Shown: positions 27,547 through 35,477 of the stretch, in pieces
How positions within the stretch are numbered: the first letter of the stretch is position 1
How the letters are laid out: each line of letters begins with the position of its first letter
From: Dehalococcoides mccartyi
GTDB lineage: Bacteria > Chloroflexota > Dehalococcoidia > Dehalococcoidales > Dehalococcoidaceae
Direction: 5' to 3'
Length of the DNA: 64,000 nt
Assembly: GCF_001889305.1 (NCBI RefSeq)
Contig: NZ_CP013074.1
Location: forward strand, 1 to 64,000
Translations under genes and position numbers: made by a program
The notes under the pieces: generated by a model
Database searches by the model: none
The model's input: only the letters and a program-made list of their open reading frames with translations
Told to the model about the DNA's origin: nothing

Positions 27547-28071
27547 ATGACCCACACTCTGAAACTTAGCACTTTTGACATCTGGGGCATCATAATGCAG
27601 GCAAGGGCTGTAGCTTACAACGTAAGAAGAAAAGAGCTGATAGAGCAGGACCTGACGCCTGAACAAGCAGGTATACTGAATATCCTGCATAAAGGTAAAA
27701 ACAGGATAATTACCCCGGCCCTTATCGCCAAAGAATATCTACGAGAACCCCATACAATATCGGTGATACTGAAACGAATGGAAGAGAAAGGGCTGATTGC
27801 CCTGAATAAAAACCTGACCCGCAGAAATATGATAAGGGTAACCCTTACCGAAAAAGGGGATGCCGCCAGAGCGGACGCCTTCCGGCTGGACAGGACAAGC
27901 AAACTTTTTAAAAACCTGTCGGATGATGAAACAAAAACGCTTTATAGTTTACTCACGAAAGTAATGGCCAATGCAGCAGAGGCACTGGCAGAATCAGAAT
28001 CCGATGCCAACCGTGATTTGAGCATTTTCCATGAGTATGATAACAAAATACAGTCTGAGAATTTTCCCTGA
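27547..28071 (+). CDS. MarR family transcriptional regulator, rdh-associated
   Basis: 174 residues, winged-helix core about 30-140 with YLREPHTISVILKRMEEKGL. Close paralogue of the MarR at 1826-2341. Divergent from the rdhA at 27228; the shared palindrome next to each of these two genes is the likely operator. Effector unknown. Convergent with the radical SAM gene at 28096. Confidence 0.92.
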   Translation: MTHTLKLSTFDIWGIIMQARAVAYNVRRKELIEQDLTPEQAGILNILHKGKNRIITPALIAKEYLREPHTISVILKRMEEKGLIALNKNLTRRNMIRVTLTEKGDAARADAFRLDRTSKLFKNLSDDETKTLYSLLTKVMANAAEALAESESDANRDLSIFHEYDNKIQSENFP

Positions 28072-28095
28072 CAAAAGCCGGCTGATTAGCTAAAC

Positions 28096-30243
28096 CTATG
28101 CCGGTTTATTTTTAAAGGATATAATCTGCATTTCCCGCAGCAGGCGTAAAAACTGACGGCAGTCTTTTTCGATGATATCCCTGGGGGCATTGTACCCGGC
28201 AGATAGCGCGTCTACAATCTGCTCCAAATCACGCCTGCCGTCACATAGACTCAATATAGCCAGCTCCGTACGGGTAAGCATTATGAGACGGCTTCTAACC
28301 GGCTCATACACCACCGTGGTTTTTTCGGGAGTGGCAGACTGGGTAAGCTTACGGCTGATATTCTGTCTGATTTTCACCAGATTGAAATTAAGTACCTCAG
28401 AGTTTAACTGTTTGCTTAACAGGGGAACTGCCGAAGCATTTACCGGATAATCCTGAGGCTGCGCTGCTTTAGGCGGTATTTCTGCGGCACTCAGCAGGTC
28501 TGTGACAAGCGAGTAACGGGATACATACGGCAAAAGGTCAGCCACTAAAAGCCTTTTAAAAATATCACGGCTGGGGTGCTGGTTTATAAGTTCAGCCCAG
28601 CTATGGATACTCATTTCACAGGCTTCCTGACTAGAGAGGCCGCAAGACGTCTGATAACTGCGTGAGAGCTTAAACTCATCTGCTGTTTTATTTTCTATAA
28701 CAGCGGTAACCCCATATTTTTCAGGCAGTTTGGACACAGCAGACCCCTTGCCTAAACTGAAAAAATCTATGTTGAAAGAGCGGATAATATCCCTGTTTTC
28801 AGCCAGAAAGTCAATCGTTTCCCCTGCCTCAGCCGCACTCTCAGTCGGGAAACCCAGAAATACGTACAGATGATTCCAGATATCTGCCCGGTAAATATTG
28901 CGGCAGACCTGTGCGGCTATCTCTTTAGTTGTACCTTTTTCCATATGCTCAAGGATACGATTACAACCGGACTCAAGCCCTAAAAATAATACCCTGAAAC
29001 CGGCCTTGCGCATTTTAAAACACAGTTCCGGTGTAAAGCCAAGTTCCAGCCGCACATTCACCGAACAACTGGCCTTTATACCCCTGTTTATAAGTTCCTC
29101 TGAAAGTTTGTTTGCCAGAGAGGGAGCTAAACCTTCATCAGCAAAGGCAAATTTATCAATCTGATGCTTTGCTGAGAGCACCCGCATATCCTCTGCAATT
29201 TTAACGGCGTCTCTTTTCTGGTAGCGCCAGCCATAGGCCTCGTTATGGGAGCAGAAAGCACACTTGCCCCAGTAACACCCGCGGGAGGCAAGCAGGGGCA
29301 AAACCGGCTCCGGCGAAAGGTAATCACCCAGATTCAATCCGTCAAAACAGGGGGCAGGCAGGGAATTTATTTTCACCGAAGGTTTATTTGGATTTACCTG
29401 TATATGGCCGTCAAAATAGATAAGGTTAGGTACTTCGGAGAGGCTTCGCCCGCTTTCAAAGCATTTAACCAGCTCAAGCAGGGGCTGTTCACCCTCGTTG
29501 ACCACTGCACTGTCAAAGAAAAGTTTAAAAAGCTCTTCATGGCGGGCAATCACATCTCCAAGCAGGGTAACAATATACCCACCGATTACTATATGCACCT
29601 TGGGGTTCGCCGCTTTGAGCTGACGGGCCAATGTGAGTGACGGAAGCAGCTGACTGTCACCTGCAATTGAGATGCCGATAATATCCGGCCGGCACTCAGC
29701 TACAAAAGGCAGCAGCTTTTCCCGGCAGAGTTTGATATAGGGGTTCTGTGCATTATCCGCGGTGGCATCTTTTATATCACGGTAAGACCGCTGGTAAGCG
29801 CCCATTTCAAAGGAACTCAAGTCCAGGCGGGTAGGGAAGTGGGCAGTAGAAATTATGGCCATAGCCTGATTTAAAGTCTCTCTGGCCTGTGCGAGTATAT
29901 CGGGGTCATAGTAGCTGGTGCTGTCATGGAAGACAGCTTTTGCCTTTGAAATCCCGCCTGCCACCTTCTCTAGAGAGGCACCTGCAATAAAGAGGTCATT
30001 GTAGTAGTGCTGGTCAAGCGGGGACAGACTGCGTGAAGAATCAAGACGCTTGAATTCAGCGTTCAGACCAGTTTTCAGGCTGCGCAGATATTCTTCGGAG
30101 AAAAAAGCATTGTAAGCTTCAAGATTGAAGTCATACTGGACGGTATCTATACCATTTTCCTTCAGGTAAGCTGTAAGCGAAGGCAGGCTGAGATATGTTT
30201 GGTAAGGAATCCACTGGGGCGGGAAAATCAGTAAAGTTTTCAC
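28096..30243 (-). CDS. B12-binding-type radical SAM protein with C-terminal PqqD-like domain
   Basis: 715 residues. N-terminal cobalamin-binding-type Rossmann region (DIIGISIAGDSQ, IVIGGYIVTLL), then a radical SAM core with SRGCYWGKCAFC, i.e. CX4CX2C near residues 323-331 rather than the usual CX3CX2C. The last 70 residues (LTRTELAILSLCDGRRDLEQIV) resemble PqqD, the domain that binds leader peptides in many RiPP-modifying enzymes. Start GTG 30243, with TATAAT ending only six bases upstream, so possibly leaderless. No precursor peptide was recognized nearby. Possible roles: peptide modification or methylation. Confidence 0.82.
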   Translation of the reverse strand: MKTLLIFPPQWIPYQTYLSLPSLTAYLKENGIDTVQYDFNLEAYNAFFSEEYLRSLKTGLNAEFKRLDSSRSLSPLDQHYYNDLFIAGASLEKVAGGISKAKAVFHDSTSYYDPDILAQARETLNQAMAIISTAHFPTRLDLSSFEMGAYQRSYRDIKDATADNAQNPYIKLCREKLLPFVAECRPDIIGISIAGDSQLLPSLTLARQLKAANPKVHIVIGGYIVTLLGDVIARHEELFKLFFDSAVVNEGEQPLLELVKCFESGRSLSEVPNLIYFDGHIQVNPNKPSVKINSLPAPCFDGLNLGDYLSPEPVLPLLASRGCYWGKCAFCSHNEAYGWRYQKRDAVKIAEDMRVLSAKHQIDKFAFADEGLAPSLANKLSEELINRGIKASCSVNVRLELGFTPELCFKMRKAGFRVLFLGLESGCNRILEHMEKGTTKEIAAQVCRNIYRADIWNHLYVFLGFPTESAAEAGETIDFLAENRDIIRSFNIDFFSLGKGSAVSKLPEKYGVTAVIENKTADEFKLSRSYQTSCGLSSQEACEMSIHSWAELINQHPSRDIFKRLLVADLLPYVSRYSLVTDLLSAAEIPPKAAQPQDYPVNASAVPLLSKQLNSEVLNFNLVKIRQNISRKLTQSATPEKTTVVYEPVRSRLIMLTRTELAILSLCDGRRDLEQIVDALSAGYNAPRDIIEKDCRQFLRLLREMQIISFKNKPA

Positions 30244-30249
30244 CCCTTT

Positions 30250-30255
30250 ATTATA
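30250..30255 (-). promoter_or_regulatory. -10 box very close to the radical SAM start codon
   Basis: Minus-strand TATAAT lies six bases before GTG 30243, with AAAGGG directly abutting the start. This suggests a leaderless or near-leaderless mRNA. Confidence 0.45.
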
Positions 30256-30286
30256 TCCAAAAGAACCGAAACCGTCTGTAAAAATT

Positions 30287-30308
30287 TAGGGGGGCTAAAG
30301 CCCCCCTA
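30287..30308 (-). terminator. Terminator after the MFS gene
   Basis: TAGGGGGGCT pairs with AGCCCCCCTA; on the minus strand AAATTTTT follows. Confidence 0.75.
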
Positions 30309-30358
30309 TAACAAAAATTAAAGCTGTTTGATCTTTAGCCTGTTACGGCAAAAACGGA

Positions 30359-32020
30359 CTACAAGCGGGGTTCATTTTTCTTGTCAGATTGCCCCAGTTG
30401 AATTTCCAAACCCACTCCCGCTTCTTCAAGAGGGGGGTGGTTAGTCTTCCTAAGGGTTATCTGAGGCATGAAGAATACCGCTACCAGGGCTACAAACATG
30501 AGCATTGCCCCGATGAGATAAACCTGATCGATGGAGTTGCTAAAAGCAGTCTTCAGGGTTACCAGAAAATGGTCAAACGAGGCCGCAAGCTGGTCCTGAA
30601 CGGCTGCCGGAGCCTGACTGATAAGCTGATATATATGATTTTGCCCGTCAGTAGATAAAAATGCCTGTATAGTATTGCCGTCTATAGTCGTAGGAGTGCC
30701 GGCAGGGTTAAGCTGTCCCATAAGCTCAACAAAAGGCTCATTAGCAATATCAATCAGCTGGGAGGATAGCTTGGCATTCATAACGCCGCCCAGCAAAGCA
30801 CCGCCGACTGTACCGCCTATACTCCTGAAAAGCTGGGTACCGGCGGTTACCTCACCTAACTGCTTGTGGCTGAAAGCATTCTGCACGGCAATGGTAAAAA
30901 TAGGCATGGTGACACCCAAACCCAGCCCAAGCAGTATCATGCACATTACCAGCTGGGTATTGGTAGTATTTATACCTACAAATGAAAAAATGAACATGGC
31001 AACAGTTGCCAGAGCCACACCCCCAACCGCCAGTTTTTTATAATTGCCGGTACGGGAGATTATCTGCCCGCTTATAGCTGAAGCTATTACCACTGAAAGC
31101 ATCATGGGTGCCAGTATCAAGCCGGAAGAAGTAGCGGATACACCGACAACTCCCTGAGCAAAAACCGTAATGTATAAAAGTGCCCCGAACATACCCATGG
31201 AGGTCAAGAACAAAGTTATAGCCGAAACCGAGAAAATGCGTGTCTTAAATAAACCCATTGAAAGCACGGGCTCTTTTACTCTGCGCTCTACCATTACAAA
31301 GCTAAATAGGGAAATAATGGCGATGCCGAGCAGCAAGAGTATCTGCCATGAGTTCCAGGCATACTGGCTGCCGCCCCAAACAAACGCCAGCAGCAGGGGT
31401 ACCAACCCCACAATTAACAAAGCCCCGCCCAAAAAATCAATGGAACGGTCTTTAATTTTATGCTGAATAGGAGGAATAGCCATAGCCAGCACTGCCATAG
31501 CGGCAATGCCAACCGGGATATTTATATAAAAAATCCAATGCCAGCTGAAGGCATCAGTTATCCAGCCGCCCAGCAAAGGACCGGCCACCGCAGTAAGGCC
31601 AAAAACACCGCCTAATACACCCTGCCATCTGCCCCGTTCAGCAGGGGAGAATATATCACCGATAAGCGCCATGGAATTGACCATCATGGCACCGCCGCCG
31701 ATACCCTGCAAGCCGCGGAAAAAGATAAGCTGAGTCATATCCTGAGCCAAACCCGAAAGCACAGAGCCCAAAAGAAAAATACCGATACCAATGAGGTATA
31801 GCGGTCTCCGCCCGAAAATATCAGAGAGTTTGCCGTAAATAGGCACTGTTACGGTGGAGCTTAACATATAAGCTGTAAAAACCCAGCTCAGATGTGAAAG
31901 ACCATTCAGATCGGCCGCTATTTTGGGCATAGCCGTAGCCACGATAGTTTGGTCCAGTGAGGCCAGTATCATGGACAATATGACACCCAAAAGAATAAAT
32001 AGTTTATTACCCTTTTTCAC
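30359..32020 (-). CDS. MFS drug exporter, DHA2 (EmrB/QacA) family
   Basis: 553 residues, 14 predicted helices. Motif A is present between helices 2 and 3 (GKLSDIFGRRPLYLIG), as is a motif-C-like GLTAVAGPLLGGW. Members export drugs or toxic organic molecules by proton antiport. It is 15 bases after a MarR gene and probably co-transcribed with it. It ends in a hydrophilic tail. Confidence 0.92.
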   Translation of the reverse strand: MKKGNKLFILLGVILSMILASLDQTIVATAMPKIAADLNGLSHLSWVFTAYMLSSTVTVPIYGKLSDIFGRRPLYLIGIGIFLLGSVLSGLAQDMTQLIFFRGLQGIGGGAMMVNSMALIGDIFSPAERGRWQGVLGGVFGLTAVAGPLLGGWITDAFSWHWIFYINIPVGIAAMAVLAMAIPPIQHKIKDRSIDFLGGALLIVGLVPLLLAFVWGGSQYAWNSWQILLLLGIAIISLFSFVMVERRVKEPVLSMGLFKTRIFSVSAITLFLTSMGMFGALLYITVFAQGVVGVSATSSGLILAPMMLSVVIASAISGQIISRTGNYKKLAVGGVALATVAMFIFSFVGINTTNTQLVMCMILLGLGLGVTMPIFTIAVQNAFSHKQLGEVTAGTQLFRSIGGTVGGALLGGVMNAKLSSQLIDIANEPFVELMGQLNPAGTPTTIDGNTIQAFLSTDGQNHIYQLISQAPAAVQDQLAASFDHFLVTLKTAFSNSIDQVYLIGAMLMFVALVAVFFMPQITLRKTNHPPLEEAGVGLEIQLGQSDKKNEPRL

Positions 32021-32035
32021 TAATGATTTGTCTCC

Positions 32036-32470
32036 CTAGTTTCCTGTAATCTTTTCTGCCAGTTTTTTATTCAACAACGCAAACGTAGCCAGTTCGTCAT
32101 CACTCAACACCTCAAAGGCGGATATTACTTTTACTGCAGTTTGTTTCTTTATTTCAGCTATCCTGTCTGATGCCGCCGCCGTAATGCTGAGAGAGATAGC
32201 CCGCCGGTCTTTTAAATCTATCTCCCGCGTAAGCAGCCCTTTTTCCACCAGACCGTCTACTATCTGGGTAACCGCACTGGGGCTGATACTGAGCAAATTG
32301 GCCAGGTCTTTAATGCCTGTGCCTTCATTTTTTTCTACTGCCCTTAGTACCATCATTTGGGTATGGCCAAGAGCCAGGTCGTTTCCTCCGGCATGGCCAG
32401 CCGCAAACATAATTTTCTTTATAAGGCACATATTATTGTAAATATCTTCAATAAATGCTTGCCTTGTCAT
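32036..32470 (-). CDS. MarR regulator of the MFS operon
   Basis: 144 residues. MarR winged helix with LANLLSISPSAVTQIVDGLVEKGLL and the DLKDRRAISLSIT wing. First gene of the marR-MFS unit, with a clear TTGACA-N17-TAAAAT promoter just upstream. Likely represses the unit until the exported compound binds (inference from family). Confidence 0.92.
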   Translation of the reverse strand: MTRQAFIEDIYNNMCLIKKIMFAAGHAGGNDLALGHTQMMVLRAVEKNEGTGIKDLANLLSISPSAVTQIVDGLVEKGLLTREIDLKDRRAISLSITAAASDRIAEIKKQTAVKVISAFEVLSDDELATFALLNKKLAEKITGN

Positions 32471-32500
32471 CTCATCTCCTTTTTTATTTAGTAACTTAAT

Positions 32501-32529
32501 ATTTTATATACTTAACTATTAAATGTCAA
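32501..32529 (-). promoter_or_regulatory. Promoter of the marR-MFS operon
   Basis: Minus strand: -35 TTGACA (32524-32529), 17-bp spacer, -10 TAAAAT (32501-32506). Confidence 0.7.
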
Positions 32530-32562
32530 AACTGCCGGCATCTTAAAATTCAGGGAATAATA

Positions 32563-32591
32563 AAAAGGGGGAGGTTAAACCTCCCCCTTTT
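32563..32591. terminator. Terminator after rdhB (32613)
   Basis: AAAAGGGGGAGGT pairs with ACCTCCCCCTTTT; the A and T runs make it functional on the minus strand and possibly on both. Confidence 0.8.
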
Positions 32592-32612
32592 AAGCTGATA
32601 AACTAAGCTTTA

Positions 32613-32897
32613 CTAGGCTGTCTTTTTGTGGCGGATAATAAGCTGCCAGTCCAGTGCGGCCAGTATAAGAAAGATAATACCGAATATCAACGCACCCATC
32701 CAGGCTGAAGTCGGTTCGTTCTCTTCAAGCGAACTGAAATAATGCTGGACGGTGGCAAACAAGGATGAGACCGCCAAAAGACCAATAACCCATTCGTACC
32801 ACTTTATACCAAGCTGCCGGCGCACAAGCCAGACAACAAACAGGGTCAAAGCGACTGCTACTGCCAGTCCTACGAAAAACATATTTCCTACCTCCAA
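32613..32897 (-). CDS. rdhB: Reductive dehalogenase membrane anchor RdhB
   Basis: 94 residues with three hydrophobic segments and KWYEWVIGLLAV. It is the most divergent RdhB of the five (longer start, VVWLVRRQLG, end RHKKTA). Encoded 12 bases after the rdhA at 32910-34400. Confidence 0.92.
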   Translation of the reverse strand: MEVGNMFFVGLAVAVALTLFVVWLVRRQLGIKWYEWVIGLLAVSSLFATVQHYFSSLEENEPTSAWMGALIFGIIFLILAALDWQLIIRHKKTA

Positions 32898-32909
32898 TTC
32901 CTTAAGCTT

Positions 32910-34400
32910 TTAGTAACTGGTGTCAATACCATAGGTAAAGTCATTGTCCAAATCCCAGAATTCTTCAGGATCTTTCCGCCCGTAATCCATAGCTTTTTCC
33001 ATATTGGTAAAAAAGCTATTAAGCAGAGGAGTATTGGCAACTGTTCCCTTAACCACAGCATGGATAAATGAATCCGGTTTGCTGTTAAAAGGGCAGGTGC
33101 CCTGACAGGTGGGGCAGTGAGGACAATCTGCGGTATTGGTTCGCCAGCCCTCAAATGTTCCCTGCTGGATGCCGGACTTGGCTGAGGCAGGGTTTTCCCA
33201 GGTGGGGTCACCCTGCTGAATCAGATTGAAGGGACAGGAGTCCGCACAAATACCGCAGGTCTTGCAGAATTTGTAAGCACCAAAGTCTATGGGCGGAGTA
33301 GGCAGCAAGGGCAGGTCTGTAATAAGCGCCCACATAGCCCGGTTGGTTGTGCCGTATTTGGGAGTAAGAGTGGGTGAAGACATACGCCCGTGTTCGCCCA
33401 TACCGGATAAGGCTGCCAAGGGGTTAGCCAAGAAGCCCATCATACCCGGATTCAAGGCCTGATAACCCAAACCGCGGATAAACTCCTGGAACTGAGCACC
33501 GACCTTGGGGAAACGGGAATATGAATACCAGACAGAGAAGTTTTCGGTGATGCCGGCCTGACGGCGGGTGCCTTCCAATGACTGCCTGGCACTCCACATC
33601 AGTACCCATTTGCACTTGCGGGGGATAACCATCTTGGTTGCGGTTTCATAGGCTTCGTCTACATCTTCAACGACTACATCTTTGCCGCCGATTTGAGAGT
33701 GAATAAATTTCAAAATATCATCATCAAGTTCAAGTGCGGCCACATCCGAGCCTCCAAAAAACCTGATAGCAGTACGGCAGGTTTTCAGGTTTTCTTCAGG
33801 TGTACCCTGCCAGACGGGAGCGCCAAAATCCTGGGGGCGGGTAGTGGTGTCCAACTGAGGCCCCAACCACGGAGTAAAGGTGGGACTGCCGCCAGCCGCC
33901 ATAATAGCACCGATGACATTAACTCTTTTGCCGCCCATTTCCATATTGCCGGGCCAAGCACCGAACATCATAAATTTTGAAGCGTTGCAGAGTGAGGTAG
34001 TCCTGACATCACCCATACCTGCATAACCGGGAGTCCATCCCGGAAATTCCTTGGCCATGGCATCGTAAAGAGTAAGTGCCATTTCGGGGGTTTCAAGGTC
34101 TGTAGAAGTACCGCCGATAACCCCGGCCTTTTCAAAGTCAGCTATCGTGGGTCTGGGCAAACCCTGAAATACACCCCGCTGACGGGTTACTTTTGACCAG
34201 TCAATAGGAACAGTAGGATCTTTAAAATCCCTTTCCTTCACCCACCAGGGATTTTTGTTAATACCGATTGCCGAAGACGTAACCTCATCCAAATCATGGA
34301 AGACAGGGGCGGCAGCGCTCATAGTCCCTAAACCTGCTCCGACTACCCCGAGGCTTTTCATAAAATCACGTCGCGAGAGTGTGGAATGAAACTTTTTCAT
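32910..34400 (-). CDS. rdhA: Reductive dehalogenase catalytic subunit RdhA
   Basis: 496 residues. Tat signal SRRDFMKSLG, Fe-S motifs CKTCGICADSCP and classical CPHCPTCQGTCP (CX2CX2CX3CP). Closest relative here: the partial RdhA at 1-1350. AAGGGGA lies five bases before ATG 34400. The promoter region carries a 42-bp perfect palindrome and a divergent MarR of another subtype, so its control should differ from that of the rdhA at 1350 despite the protein similarity. Confidence 0.96.
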   Translation of the reverse strand: MKKFHSTLSRRDFMKSLGVVGAGLGTMSAAAPVFHDLDEVTSSAIGINKNPWWVKERDFKDPTVPIDWSKVTRQRGVFQGLPRPTIADFEKAGVIGGTSTDLETPEMALTLYDAMAKEFPGWTPGYAGMGDVRTTSLCNASKFMMFGAWPGNMEMGGKRVNVIGAIMAAGGSPTFTPWLGPQLDTTTRPQDFGAPVWQGTPEENLKTCRTAIRFFGGSDVAALELDDDILKFIHSQIGGKDVVVEDVDEAYETATKMVIPRKCKWVLMWSARQSLEGTRRQAGITENFSVWYSYSRFPKVGAQFQEFIRGLGYQALNPGMMGFLANPLAALSGMGEHGRMSSPTLTPKYGTTNRAMWALITDLPLLPTPPIDFGAYKFCKTCGICADSCPFNLIQQGDPTWENPASAKSGIQQGTFEGWRTNTADCPHCPTCQGTCPFNSKPDSFIHAVVKGTVANTPLLNSFFTNMEKAMDYGRKDPEEFWDLDNDFTYGIDTSY

Positions 34401-34482
34401 AGATTTCCCCTTTCGAATTCTATTGAACTACCGCTGTTGTTATAATTTTTATTTTTTAGCTTGCTATCACCCTCTTCCAATA

Positions 34483-34524
34483 GTATATTAGTCTATATAG
34501 ACTAGTCTATATAGACTAATATAC
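34483..34524. promoter_or_regulatory. 42-bp perfect palindrome (rdhA/marR operator)
   Basis: Two abutting copies of the 14-bp palindrome AGTCTATATAGACT (34489-34502 and 34503-34516) are flanked by GTATATT on the left and AATATAC on the right. All 42 bases are self-complementary. It overlaps the -10 region of the rdhA promoter and lies about 100 bases before the divergent marR. Confidence 0.8.
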
Positions 34525-34541
34525 CGCTGATTCATTGTCAA
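34513..34541 (-). promoter_or_regulatory. rdhA promoter with weak -10
   Basis: Minus strand: -35 TTGACA (34536-34541), 17-bp spacer, -10 TAGTCT (34513-34518) within the palindrome. Confidence 0.5.
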
Positions 34542-34626
34542 GAGTATGTGCGGAGAGTTGGCAAAAACTGCTTGAGGGATTAAGATATAACAATTAACTA
34601 ACGATAATTACAAGCACAGGACAGAA

Positions 34627-35115
34627 ATGAACAAGTACGAAACCATAACACTGGAGCATTTACTCTGGATAAACATCGTCCAGGCCCGGCACGTCATGAA
34701 CCGGCTCTGGGAGCGCAAAATGAAGGATACTCACCTGACAACCGAAAAATTCGCCATTATACATGAGCTTTTGTGCCTGGGAGGAGAATCCACCCCCCAT
34801 AATCTGGCCAAGAGGATTGTATTTGAACCCCATTCCATCTCAGCTATGCTCAGCCGCATGGAAAAAGACGGGCTGATTACCAAAACCAAAGACCTTAAAA
34901 AGAAACACATGGTCAGGATAAAACTAACCCAAAAAGCCATAGAGCTTTTCCCTGAAGCCTTAAATACTTCACTTGAGATATTTACTGATTTGATGAAAGG
35001 TGTTCCCAGAGAAGAAAAAATAAGGCTGACTGAATCTCTTACCCATATACGAAATAAAGCTTTAACCATCAGCCCCAAGAAGGATAAGAAGCTTACGCCC
35101 TTCAAATATACCTGA
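34627..35115 (+). CDS. MarR family transcriptional regulator, rdh-associated, divergent subtype
   Basis: 162 residues. MarR fold with RIVFEPHSISAMLSRMEKDGL in place of the YLREPHT-type recognition segment of the other two rdh-linked MarRs. Divergent from the rdhA at 34400, with the 42-bp palindrome between them. The changed recognition helix and changed operator fit each other. Convergent with rdhB at 35187. Confidence 0.92.
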   Translation: MNKYETITLEHLLWINIVQARHVMNRLWERKMKDTHLTTEKFAIIHELLCLGGESTPHNLAKRIVFEPHSISAMLSRMEKDGLITKTKDLKKKHMVRIKLTQKAIELFPEALNTSLEIFTDLMKGVPREEKIRLTESLTHIRNKALTISPKKDKKLTPFKYT

Positions 35116-35139
35116 CCCGGATTACAGCCGGAGAATTAA

Positions 35140-35169
35140 AAGGGGGGAGACTTTAAAGTCTCCCCCCTT
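35140..35169. terminator. Bidirectional terminator between marR and rdhB
   Basis: A 30-bp perfect palindrome: AAGGGGGGAGACTTT and its complement, between convergent genes, with T-rich tracts on both outer sides. Confidence 0.85.
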
Positions 35170-35186
35170 CTGTTTTTACCGTGAAT

Positions 35187-35459
35187 TTAGGCTTTCTTTA
35201 CTCTTCGGGCAGCCAGCTGCCAGGCTAAGGCCAGCAGGATAAGTCCCGGCAAGCCCACTACCAGCAAGAACATATAGGCTGCTTTGGGTTCTATCTCTGC
35301 CAAACTGGCAAAATAGTTCTGGATGGTGAAAAGGAGCATAAGCAAACCGATTGCACCAATCAGCCACTCGTACCAGGTCAGGCTAAAATTATTCCGTTTC
35401 ATCAGCCAGACAAGCCCCAGTATCAAAGCACCTACTAATATACCTATCGTAAACCACAT
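35187..35459 (-). CDS. rdhB: Reductive dehalogenase membrane anchor RdhB
   Basis: 90 residues, three helices, TWYEWLIGAIGL, end ARRVKKA. 18 bases after the rdhA at 35478-36956. Very similar to the RdhB at 2405-2677. Confidence 0.93.
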   Translation of the reverse strand: MWFTIGILVGALILGLVWLMKRNNFSLTWYEWLIGAIGLLMLLFTIQNYFASLAEIEPKAAYMFLLVVGLPGLILLALAWQLAARRVKKA

Positions 35460-35477
35460 ATCACTATCTCCTAATTC

